Assembly: GCA_018814505.1 (NCBI GenBank)
Contig: JAHIZQ010000298.1
Span: 1 to 6,781 of the forward strand
Direction: 5' to 3'
Source of the DNA: Candidatus Omnitrophota bacterium
GTDB lineage: Bacteria; Omnitrophota; Gorgyraeia; Tantalellales; Tantalellaceae
Length of the DNA stretch: 6,781 nt
Shown: positions 1 through 5,823 of the stretch, one piece after another
How positions within the stretch are numbered: the first letter of the stretch is position 1
Layout of the letters: every line of letters begins with the position of its first letter
The notes under the pieces: generated by a model
The model's database searches: none
The model's input: only the letters and a program-made list of their open reading frames with translations
Told to the model about the DNA's origin: nothing
Made by a program: the position numbers and the translations under genes

Positions 1-42
1 AGGCAGGCAACGGAGCGAGCGGCCCAGCGAGCGGTGGAGAGA

Positions 43-64
43 GTAGCCCGCCCCAGCGGGCTAC
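43..64. repeat. GC-rich perfect inverted repeat
   Basis: A 9-bp perfect stem (gtagcccgc at 43-51 with gcgggctac at 56-64) closes a 4-base loop inside the GC-rich patch. No T-run follows on either strand, so it is not a standard intrinsic terminator. Confidence 0.7.
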
Positions 65-239
65 GAACGGGGCAAGGGCACTCTCGTCCGCAAATACAGA
101 AAATAAGTTACAGATGCGCACGGCGCGAAAGCTGAAAATAAATACAATCTGTGTGTTGGATGTAAATTAAGGGCAGATTTCCTTAAAACTCCGCAAGGGA
201 CTTGCAGCCCCCTTGACCCCCCGCTAATATCGGTAGCTT

Positions 240-319
240 GTCTCATAACAACCATTTAAACGTTTTTCTTCTTAGAGCCATGAAATATATTCGGTAAAAG
301 CGCATTAATGGTTTGAGAC
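240..319. repeat. Long imperfect inverted repeat (possible RNA hairpin or MITE-like element)
   Basis: The left arm gtctca (240-245) pairs with tgagac (314-319). After a 4-base bulge (246-249), aaccatt (250-256) pairs with aatggtt (307-313). An inner stem pairs 261-267 with 296-302, including one G-U pair. The 80-base segment can therefore fold into one long hairpin with an apical loop near 268-295. Just outside it, cggtagct (231-238) is complementary to agctaccg (348-355), the left arm of the following terminator. No transposase or target duplication is seen. A structured leader RNA or a small hairpin repeat are both possible. Confidence 0.5.
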
Positions 320-335
320 CACTCTGAATGCCCCA

Positions 336-380
336 CCATAAAAAAAGAGCTACCGTTTTACGGTAGCTCTTTTTTTATGG
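336..380. terminator. Perfect 21-bp bidirectional intrinsic terminator
   Basis: Bases 336-356 and 360-380 are exact reverse complements around a 3-base TTT loop. The core is gagctaccg/cggtagctc, flanked by seven A on the left and seven T on the right, so a hairpin followed by a U-tract forms in transcripts from either strand. It could stop readthrough of the minus-strand permease, whose stop codon is about 250 bases away, and transcripts entering from the left edge. The 8-mer cggtagct also occurs at 231-238, giving the left arm an alternative partner. Confidence 0.85.
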
Positions 381-383
381 CTT

Positions 384-404
384 GTATCCGCCTATGGCGG
401 ATAC
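384..404. repeat. Short perfect inverted repeat after the terminator
   Basis: gtatccgcc (384-392) and ggcggatac (396-404) form a 9-bp stem with a 3-base loop, three bases after the terminator. No T-run follows directly. Confidence 0.6.
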
Positions 405-471
405 GGGGATGTTTTTTCGTCAAGCCGGAAGAAAATGAATTTTCTTCCATCTTTCCTCAAAAACGTCCCTG
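404..471. repeat. Nested inverted repeats
   Basis: An outer stem pairs 404-416 with 459-471 (13 pairs, two of them G-U). It encloses a perfect 9-bp hairpin, ggaagaaaa (427-435) with ttttcttcc (440-448), loop tgaa. The outer stem overlaps by one base the hairpin at 384-404 and, on its right side, a small ccctg/caggg hairpin (467-483), so not all can form together. A structured RNA or a relic of palindromic repeats is possible. Confidence 0.45.
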
Positions 472-491
472 GGGAGTTCAGGGCTCCTGCG

Positions 492-529
492 CAAGTTGAA
501 GGACAACTTGCTTGGTGTCCTTCTTTTTT
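492..529 (+). terminator. Second intrinsic terminator, with overlapping alternative hairpin
   Basis: gaaggaca (498-505) pairs with tgtccttc (516-523) over a 10-base loop and is followed at once by six T (524-529), the form of a plus-strand rho-independent terminator. A competing hairpin, caagttg (492-498) with caacttg (504-510), uses the same left arm, so the two folds exclude each other. The T-run continues into a 20-base stretch that matches the sequence after the first terminator at 18 of 20 positions. No plus-strand gene follows, so any attenuator role is unproven. Confidence 0.55.
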
Positions 530-558
530 ATGGTTTGTATTCGTTTGTGCGGTTTTTC

Positions 559-577
559 AACAATCCCGGGGGTTGTT
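559..577. repeat. Small inverted repeat
   Basis: aacaa (559-563) and ttgtt (573-577) flank a self-complementary tccc/ggg core. It is not followed by a T-run on either strand, so a terminator role is unlikely. Confidence 0.35.
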
Positions 578-588
578 CGTCTCTAAAA

Positions 589-612
589 CGATATACGACA
601 TGCGATATACGA
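589..612. repeat. Direct repeat cgatatacga x2
   Basis: The 10-mer cgatatacga occurs at 589-598 and again at 603-612, separated by four bases, just beyond the 3' end of the permease gene. It could be a repeat remnant; its position gives no support for an operator role. Confidence 0.5.
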
Positions 613-630
613 AATAACTTGCCATGCAAA

Positions 631-1866
631 TCACTTATGCGTGAAATTATATTTCCAGTATTCTACCTTAGGTCCGAGTTTTAAGAATCCAAGTTCGTGA
701 CCTAATTCAAGTAATAGAAAAAAACAAAAAACTATTAGTACTATAACGCCTAGTATTTTGAATGTTTTGTTTGGGCGAAGTATTGCTATTAAGCAGGGAA
801 GTATTCCAAAAAGTATTACCAGACCTATTCCACCGACAATGTCCAGCGCTTGAAGAAAAATGTTTGGATAAAGTATTGAAATAAGAAGTGGCGGGCCAAA
901 TGAAATCAGCGCGCTTACAAAGATATTGGATTTTTTTGAAAACTTTAAATGGTTTATCAAAAGGTCGTCAACGAATCCCATAAGGCCTTTTCCATTAGAG
1001 AGAAAAGAAGTCATAATCGCCAGGACAGCAAAGATAAGTGAGTAGGAGGTAAACATGGGTGAGTTTACCTTTTCAGCCAAAGGTACGGTTGCGGGGTAAT
1101 TATTTTGAAGAGCGGTTGATATGCTGATTTCATCTCCACCCAAAGGAAGGCTTCCCAGGCTGATTTGCATCCAGATGGCATTAAGTACATATCCGATAAA
1201 TAATCCTATAACTATTGTTTTCCACGTGGCGTCTGCATTCCATTTAAGGTCTTTACATATCAAGGGAATAATGTTGTAAAAGTTTAATGACATGATTATT
1301 ATGGGAACGGTAGAGGGCAAAAAAGACCAATCCTGATGCAGAAGCCGGTTTGGTTCTACTAGTTTTTCACTCATTGTGATAAGCATTACAAAAGCCGCGA
1401 GCATAAGTACAACAAGAACTGCGTTGTAGCGGCGCAATATTTCCATATTTGTCATAGCAAGAGCTGACATTGTTACGCCGAAAATTATTAATATCCAGGT
1501 AGTGGATAAAGGCGGATGAAAAAGTTCTATCACAATGGTTGTTATTCCGCTAAGATATGCAGTCAAAGTGCCGTAAAATATTATGAGGTAAGCCGCGATA
1601 GCCGCCCATTTGCCAATGTTTCCCAGATATTTTTGGTATAGTGAAGGATAATGAAAGTTTTCTTCATGTGTTCGAGTTGCTTCATTGCTTAGAACGAGTG
1701 ACGTAAAAAGCATTACGGCAGTTATGAAAAGCATTCCTATCAGTGAAGGAAAAAAGCCGGCAAGCCCGGTTTGAATTGGTACCCCTAAAATTCCAGCACC
1801 GATGATGTTTCCTGTGAGCAATAAAAGGATTCCTATAAATACTGGAACGCTGACTTTTTTTTGCAT
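631..1866 (-). CDS. Aromatic amino acid permease (HAAAP / Trp-Tyr permease family)
   Basis: An inner-membrane transporter expected to import an aromatic amino acid (tyrosine or tryptophan) by proton symport, as in TyrP, TnaB and Mtr. With 411 residues it is of usual family length. Eleven hydrophobic segments can be drawn, roughly at 8-28, 36-58, 87-110, 122-139, 148-165, 186-204, 217-237, 272-290, 316-335, 337-361 and 369-387. The broken first helix carries GNIIGAGILGVP (19-30), and SLNFYNIIPLICKDL (193-207) matches the family's helix-6 signature, usually of the form FGFHxxIPS. I start at 1866 because AAAGG lies 7 bases upstream; the start at 1881 (five more residues) has no Shine-Dalgarno site. 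It has its own promoter and is followed by no minus-strand gene. The family is secure; the substrate is not. Confidence 0.9.
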   Translation of the reverse strand: MQKKVSVPVFIGILLLLTGNIIGAGILGVPIQTGLAGFFPSLIGMLFITAVMLFTSLVLSNEATRTHEENFHYPSLYQKYLGNIGKWAAIAAYLIIFYGTLTAYLSGITTIVIELFHPPLSTTWILIIFGVTMSALAMTNMEILRRYNAVLVVLMLAAFVMLITMSEKLVEPNRLLHQDWSFLPSTVPIIIMSLNFYNIIPLICKDLKWNADATWKTIVIGLFIGYVLNAIWMQISLGSLPLGGDEISISTALQNNYPATVPLAEKVNSPMFTSYSLIFAVLAIMTSFLSNGKGLMGFVDDLLINHLKFSKKSNIFVSALISFGPPLLISILYPNIFLQALDIVGGIGLVILFGILPCLIAILRPNKTFKILGVIVLIVFCFFLLLELGHELGFLKLGPKVEYWKYNFTHK

Positions 1867-1873
1867 AAAAAAA

Positions 1874-1878
1874 CCTTT
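1874..1878 (-). promoter_or_regulatory. Ribosome binding site deciding the permease start
   Basis: AAAGG on the minus strand, seven T residues upstream of the ATG at 1866. It lies inside the reading frame of the longer alternative (ATG at 1881), which lacks any purine-rich site of its own. Confidence 0.6.
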
Positions 1879-1922
1879 CATAAAAAAATATATTGGAGAA
1901 ATGTATTGAATTAGTTTAAAAG

Positions 1923-1951
1923 AGTATACCAGGTAGATTTATAAAGCTCAA
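1923..1951 (-). promoter_or_regulatory. Sigma-70-type promoter of the permease gene
   Basis: On the minus strand, TTGAGC (1946-1951) is followed by 17 bases and TATACT (1923-1928), preceded by TGG, which makes an extended -10 (TGnTATACT). The start of transcription should fall near 1916, giving a leader of about 50 bases. The same boxes and spacing occur before the kinase gene. Confidence 0.65.
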
Positions 1952-2086
1952 ATACGAGAATGGAAAAATCCGTAAGAATTATGGGATAGGAGAAATCGAA
2001 CAAAAAGAATAGAGCATGGTGATATTAGCACGAACCGTAGGGTTTATTTTTTTGATTTTAAGTTTACAATAACCGGTACTTAATAA

Positions 2087-3979
2087 TTATTTTTGGTGCA
2101 TATTAACCGGCAGAGTAAAATGAATTGCCATGCCTTTACCAAAACTCGATTCCGCCCAGATTTCTCCGTTATGTTTTTCTATAATTTTTTTTGCTATTGC
2201 CAATCCCAAACCAGTGCCTCCGGTTTTGCGTTTATTGCCTTTATCTATTTGTTCAAAGGAATGGAAAAGTTTCGGCAGGTCTTTTTTGTGTATGCCGGGA
2301 CCGGTGTCTTTAATCGATACCTGTATACGGCTTCTATTGTTTTTTGATGTAGAGATTGTAATGGTTCCTTTAGGTGTAAACCGTATGGAATTATTAACAA
2401 TGTTAAGCAAAACTTCTGTTATGGTATCTTTACATAATTTTATTTTCGGTAAATTCTTGTCAAGTTTAAGGATGATAGAGAGATCTTTTTGTTTCACCGG
2501 AATAAGTGAGGTGTTATAAACTTCTTTAATTATGTTATTGATGTTTTGTTTTTGGAAACGAAATTTCATTTTGCCGGCTTCAATTTTTTGAAAGTCCAGA
2601 ACATCGTTTATTAGGCGTGCGAGTCTGTCTACGTTTCGTTTAGCGATGTTTAAAAATCGTTGCTGTTCCTGGCCGAATTTGCATAATTTTTCGTCAAGAA
2701 CAATATCGATGCTTTCTTTTATGGCTGTTAAAGGTGTTCTTAATTCATGAGAGACTACGGCTATAAAATCGGATTTTACGTTCATGGCTTTTTGGATTTT
2801 TTCTTTAATTTCCATATGTTCTAGGGTCTTTCCGATTTGATTTGCAATTAAGTTTAACATTGCTTGTTCTTCTTTTAGGAGATATTTGTCAGGAGTTTTC
2901 TTTTTTGTGTGTAGATACCCGATATGTATAAAACCTTGGTTTTTACCTGAGGTAGTGATGGTGATGCGTTTGTGACATTTTGTGCCCGCACAGTTTTGTG
3001 TTTTAAATTCTTTATTGTTAAGCACTATTTTCGCGCATGTTAGGGAAGGGTCCAGCATGGCGGCGCGTATGATATCCGGCATTTGATTAAGCATATTATC
3101 AATGGATGACGTATTCGAGTTCTCTAGAACTTTGGAAAGGGAATAGAGACAATTAAGTTCTTTTATTCGCTTGGTTAAGTTTGCAATCGCTGAGTCCAGG
3201 GCTTTTTCCGTTTTTTTGCGTTCGACAATTTCACCTATAAGTTTCGCGGCAATTTTTAAGCGTTGTTTTGCTATACTGATTAAAAAAGTCGGGCGTGACG
3301 CGTATTTTGCCGCTTCTTTTTTAAGTTTGTTTAAATCAATTTTATATAATTTTGAAATTTTTTGTAGCTTTTTAATGTCTTGAGGAGGGTCGCCATAGCC
3401 GAAATTAATGGATCCGATAATTTTTTTGTCCGCGCGTATGGGAACAGCATATAAGTGTAAGCCCCCGGCACACTCAACATCAATGGGGCGAGCTTTTTTT
3501 ATTGAATTTAAAGAAGCTTTTGTCCAGCAGGATTCATGGCAATGCCATTTTCCGCTTTTAATTGCCGTTAAATTGTTTTTAGTTTTGCAGAGATTCCGAG
3601 ACGCTTTGTCAAGTAAACGGCACCAACCGGAACTAAAAAGTCCTAAAGCATAATCACCGTTTTCTTCATATACCGCGGAAGATGTTTCAAGAAAGTTCAG
3701 ATAATCGTTTACAATGTCTGTTAGGATATCTTTACCCACAGAATCAAGTAAAACGCGGCATGTATTGTGTTTTGAAAGGTCACCGTAAGGTTGTGAGTAA
3801 ATCTTTTGCCTGGATTTAGCTGTAAATTTGGAGTTTTTGCTTAACAGCCAGCCTATGCGGTAAAGCTCTTTATCCTTTAAGAATTGTGTGTGTTTTAGGT
3901 TTTTAAGTTTGGTTATTTGTTTCTCTAAGGAGCAGATTTCTTTTGTAAGTTGAACTTTACTTTTTTCTATGATTCGCAT
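2087..3979 (-). CDS. Soluble sensor histidine kinase with PocR and GAF-like sensory domains
   Basis: A 630-residue two-component sensor kinase with no membrane helix, so cytoplasmic. After a charged N-terminal helix, a PocR-type ligand domain spans about 78-230. It keeps the family's three cysteine positions (C120, C147, C170) plus C151 in a WHCHESC motif, and the AGGLHLYAVPI and IIGSINFGYGDPP strands. A linker helix leads to a GAF-like domain (about 270-390) with another Cys/His group (C315, C330, C335, H336). The catalytic core is complete: HisKA H-box SHELRTPL with phospho-acceptor H411, N-box around N530, G1 DTGPGI (558-563), F-box LFHSFEQID (571-579) and G2 GGTGLGL (587-593). AGGAGG lies 9 bases before the ATG. 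No response regulator is adjacent, so it is an orphan here. PocR domains bind small molecules in known cases; the ligand here is unknown. Confidence 0.93.
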   Translation of the reverse strand: MRIIEKSKVQLTKEICSLEKQITKLKNLKHTQFLKDKELYRIGWLLSKNSKFTAKSRQKIYSQPYGDLSKHNTCRVLLDSVGKDILTDIVNDYLNFLETSSAVYEENGDYALGLFSSGWCRLLDKASRNLCKTKNNLTAIKSGKWHCHESCWTKASLNSIKKARPIDVECAGGLHLYAVPIRADKKIIGSINFGYGDPPQDIKKLQKISKLYKIDLNKLKKEAAKYASRPTFLISIAKQRLKIAAKLIGEIVERKKTEKALDSAIANLTKRIKELNCLYSLSKVLENSNTSSIDNMLNQMPDIIRAAMLDPSLTCAKIVLNNKEFKTQNCAGTKCHKRITITTSGKNQGFIHIGYLHTKKKTPDKYLLKEEQAMLNLIANQIGKTLEHMEIKEKIQKAMNVKSDFIAVVSHELRTPLTAIKESIDIVLDEKLCKFGQEQQRFLNIAKRNVDRLARLINDVLDFQKIEAGKMKFRFQKQNINNIIKEVYNTSLIPVKQKDLSIILKLDKNLPKIKLCKDTITEVLLNIVNNSIRFTPKGTITISTSKNNRSRIQVSIKDTGPGIHKKDLPKLFHSFEQIDKGNKRKTGGTGLGLAIAKKIIEKHNGEIWAESSFGKGMAIHFTLPVNMHQK

Positions 3980-3988
3980 TTATGTGTT

Positions 3989-3994
3989 CCTCCT
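3989..3994 (-). promoter_or_regulatory. Strong ribosome binding site of the kinase gene
   Basis: A full AGGAGG on the minus strand, nine bases upstream of the ATG at 3979, which fixes the start of the kinase. Confidence 0.8.
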
Positions 3995-4085
3995 GACTTG
4001 AGAACTAAAATTTTCTTACAGACATAAGACTAAAAATATAGTTTCATTTTTGCGCCAGATAGCCGCACGCTTGTATCAGTAACCA

Positions 4086-4114
4086 AGTATACACTCTACT
4101 AATTAAAAGCTCAA
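4086..4114 (-). promoter_or_regulatory. Sigma-70-type promoter of the kinase gene
   Basis: On the minus strand, TTGAGC (4109-4114), 17 bases, then TATACT (4086-4091). The predicted leader is about 100 bases. The match to the permease promoter extends to the flanking TTTGAGCTTT, although the spacers differ, and there is no TGn extension here. It lies in the 225-bp region shared with the divergent methyltransferase gene. Confidence 0.65.
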
Positions 4115-4152
4115 ATTTTTGTGGGGCAAGAGTATATTTCGTTTGGTAACAT

Positions 4153-4181
4153 TTGCATGTAACGGGCTATTTGTGTAGACT
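4153..4181 (+). promoter_or_regulatory. Weak candidate promoter of the plus-strand cluster
   Basis: TTGCAT (4153-4158), 17 bases, TAGACT (4176-4181). The matches to the consensus boxes are poor (3/6 and 4/6), but the spacing is ideal and the leader would end just before the Shine-Dalgarno site at 4193. No better plus-strand pair is visible between the two genes. Confidence 0.3.
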
Positions 4182-4192
4182 TGTTTAGGAAT

Positions 4193-4197
4193 GGAGG
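4193..4197 (+). promoter_or_regulatory. Ribosome binding site deciding the methyltransferase start
   Basis: GGAGG seven bases before the ATG at 4205. The longer frame from TTG at 4181 would place this site inside the coding region and has no site of its own. Confidence 0.75.
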
Positions 4198-4204
4198 ATT
4201 AGAA

Positions 4205-5113
4205 ATGAAATATTTGCCATACAATGAAAAGATGATAAAGCGTGGCATTAAGATAGCAGATTCTAAGATGTATCAGGAAAATAAAATTTGGGCGCGATAC
4301 AGTAATGATAAAGTGGATATTGGAGAAGAACTTGCCAAGGTTATCAGAACACTAACAAAAACGGTTTCTTTAAATAAACCTTTGCGAGCTCTTTCAATAG
4401 GGTCGAATGCCGAACCCCAGTTCCGTATTTTAGAAACAGCCTTTAGAGGAGGGCTCTATTTGATGGATGTGGAAAAAGAGGCGCTTAATGTTGTAAAGGA
4501 GAGGATTTGTCGTCAGTATACGGAGCAGGTGAAGACTATCTGCAAGGACTATAACAAAATTTTTATTAACCCGGAAAACACAAAGAAATTTTTAAAAAAT
4601 GAATTAAATAACAAAAAAGTTGATCTTATTGCTATGCATCATTCCTTGTACTATTCGGAGGAAAAAAACTGGCATGTGGTTATAAATAATCTGTATCACG
4701 GAATATTAGCCCCGAAAGGAGCAATGCATATTGTTCTTATGTCAGCGGAAAGTGATAATACGCAGACTACGACGTGGCTTTATAATCATTTTGTATGTAA
4801 ATATTTTGCCTGCCGGAATAATCAAAATTTAATTCATCTTTATCGGGAATTGAAGGAGTCAAAAGTTTTTAAAAAAGCACAGATTTTATTAAAAACGAGC
4901 AATGTCTATTTCAATTTAAATGATTTCGAGAAATTCATGGCCGTAATATGGATGATAATGCTTTATCCTAACGTTCACAACTATAACGCGGGCCAAAAAA
5001 AGGAAATAACAGAATTTGTTTATAATAATTTTTGGCGGAAGAAAAAAGCTTTAGTGCAATCCCAGGATCACTTAGCGATTTATCGAGGGATCAGTGTGCC
5101 GGGAATTGTTTGA
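4205..5113 (+). CDS. Class I SAM-dependent methyltransferase-like protein
   Basis: A 302-residue cytoplasmic protein with the order of a Rossmann-fold methyltransferase. Motif I is the strand and loop LSIGSNAEPQF (63-73), motif II the acidic end of strand 2, YLMDVEKEAL (85-94), then D115 in the motif III region, and motif IV/V in VDLIAMHHSLYY (139-150) followed by a helix and the strand GAMHIVLMSAE (172-182). The usual glycine-rich GxGxG loop is reduced to GSNAEP, so cofactor binding may be altered. The C-terminal third (about 190-302) is helical, aromatic-rich and unrecognised; it probably forms a substrate cap. It is the first gene of the plus-strand cluster, divergent from the kinase. The fold is fairly sure; substrate and even activity are unknown. 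Confidence 0.8.
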   Translation: MKYLPYNEKMIKRGIKIADSKMYQENKIWARYSNDKVDIGEELAKVIRTLTKTVSLNKPLRALSIGSNAEPQFRILETAFRGGLYLMDVEKEALNVVKERICRQYTEQVKTICKDYNKIFINPENTKKFLKNELNNKKVDLIAMHHSLYYSEEKNWHVVINNLYHGILAPKGAMHIVLMSAESDNTQTTTWLYNHFVCKYFACRNNQNLIHLYRELKESKVFKKAQILLKTSNVYFNLNDFEKFMAVIWMIMLYPNVHNYNAGQKKEITEFVYNNFWRKKKALVQSQDHLAIYRGISVPGIV

Positions 5114-5141
5114 TGGGACTCAAAAATATAGGAGGCGAGAT

Positions 5142-5393
5142 ATGAAGCTGAACGTAAAAGCGTTTTCTTTAGCGGGTGGTATTTTGTGGGGATTTTCCGT
5201 GTTTGTTCTGACATGGTGGGTTATGATGTTTACGGGGAATACCGGGGATCCTACAATTGTCGGTAAAATGTATTACATAGGATATTCGATTAGCCCTCTT
5301 GGGAGCGTAATCGGTGCGGTGTATGGTTTTTTTGATATAGGTATTTTTTGCGCTATTTTCGCGCTTTTATACAATAAAATTGCCGGGGAATAA
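5142..5393 (+). CDS. Small two-helix membrane protein ('bacteriophage holin'-like family)
   Basis: An 83-residue inner-membrane protein. AGGAGG six bases upstream supports the ATG at 5142 over the in-frame GTG at 5094, which would overlap the methyltransferase. It has two hydrophobic segments, about 8-28 (with the TWW motif) and 54-78, joined by a loop containing GYSISPLGS. This pattern, a short lysine start followed by LAGGILWG, TWW, GYSxSPLG and a terminal LYNKIA, resembles a family of small proteins common in environmental bacterial genomes and often labelled 'bacteriophage holin'. I recall that label from general knowledge and regard it as loose: no endolysin or phage gene is near. It starts 28 bases after the methyltransferase stop, so it is probably co-transcribed. 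The function is unknown. Confidence 0.8.
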   Translation: MKLNVKAFSLAGGILWGFSVFVLTWWVMMFTGNTGDPTIVGKMYYIGYSISPLGSVIGAVYGFFDIGIFCAIFALLYNKIAGE

Positions 5394-5439
5394 AAGTGTC
5401 TTAAACATTTTTAACCCGATAAAAATGAAAGGGATAATT

Positions 5440-5790
5440 ATGAATAGGGCAGTATGTGCCTTTTTTGTGGTGGCGGTTGCGTTTTTATCTGGCAGTGTCT
5501 TTGCTGGAGATTATTCGTCAAAAAATGGGAGTAAAGCAAGCGGTCAGGATTTGGGTTTTGGAGATTATTTTTCAGAGCAAGGCGTGCGGGCAAGCGGCCA
5601 GGATTTTGGATCCGGAGACTATTTTTCAGAACGGGGCGTGCGCGCTCCTAACCAGGGATTAGAGTCAGGGGATTATTTTTCGATGAAAGGTGAAAGGGTT
5701 AAGAGCGGAATGGACGAAGGCGCCAATACGCAGAAAAAAGAAGAAAAGAGCAATATAATTGACAAAAAGGGCGGAATGTTAGTGGATTGA
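5440..5790 (+). CDS. Secreted protein of four 18-residue tandem repeats
   Basis: A 116-residue exported protein of unknown function. I start at ATG 5440 because AAGGG lies six bases upstream and this Met directly opens a signal peptide (1-22, cleavage expected after VFA). The ATG at 5425 and TTG at 5380 have no site and would add a non-signal extension. No lipobox follows the hydrophobic core. The mature part begins with four contiguous 18-residue units, consensus about GDYFSexGvRAsgQdlgs, at residues 23-40, 41-58, 59-76 and 77-94; the first and last are the most diverged. A charged Lys/Glu tail (about 95-116) ends the protein. It lies 46 bases after the small membrane gene and 33 before the coiled-coil gene. 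I do not recognise the repeat; a periplasmic binding or structural role is only a guess. Confidence 0.82.
   Translation: MNRAVCAFFVVAVAFLSGSVFAGDYSSKNGSKASGQDLGFGDYFSEQGVRASGQDFGSGDYFSERGVRAPNQGLESGDYFSMKGERVKSGMDEGANTQKKEEKSNIIDKKGGMLVD
5506..5721 (+). repeat. Four tandem 54-bp coding repeats
   Basis: Four in-frame units of exactly 54 bases at 5506-5559, 5560-5613, 5614-5667 and 5668-5721, each starting with a Gly-Asp-Tyr codon triplet. Units 2 and 3 are the most alike. The constant unit length without indels suggests duplication of one 18-residue module followed by divergence. Confidence 0.85.
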
Positions 5791-5823
5791 AAATTTTAAG
5801 TAGGTTATTTCTAGGAGAGTCAA

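Larger units (their letters stand above)
1..630. other. Gene-free, hairpin-rich intergenic region
   Basis: No reading frame here has a ribosome binding site together with a protein-like composition, so I call no gene. The first 90 bases are about 72% G+C (65 of 90), far above the AT-rich remainder, and contain a 9-bp direct repeat (agcgagcgg at 14-22 and 26-34). At least eight inverted repeats follow; the main ones are listed separately. Two plus-strand frames are open from the left edge (to about 135 and 170) but read as low-complexity peptide, so the tail of a gene from outside the window cannot be excluded. The region may be a structured RNA, decayed repeats, or simply the terminator zone between converging units. 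Confidence 0.6.

Noticed and set aside
194..215. Possible tRNA or attachment site in caaggg...cccttg
   Set aside because: It is only a 6-bp stem with a 10-base loop; no cloverleaf or T-loop sequence can be formed around it.
61..255. Minus-strand 64-residue reading frame
   Set aside because: It has no Shine-Dalgarno site, spans the GC-rich repeats and has a biased composition, so it is probably chance.
435..684. Two plus-strand reading frames (435-617 and 496-684)
   Set aside because: They cross terminator hairpins and the 3' end of the permease, have no ribosome binding site and give no protein-like pattern.
1867..2086. Terminator after the kinase gene
   Set aside because: No stem followed by a T-run on the minus strand is visible, so readthrough into the permease remains possible.
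5142..5393. Phage lysis cassette implied by the 'holin' label
   Set aside because: There is no endolysin, spanin or phage gene nearby, and the neighbours are envelope-type genes.
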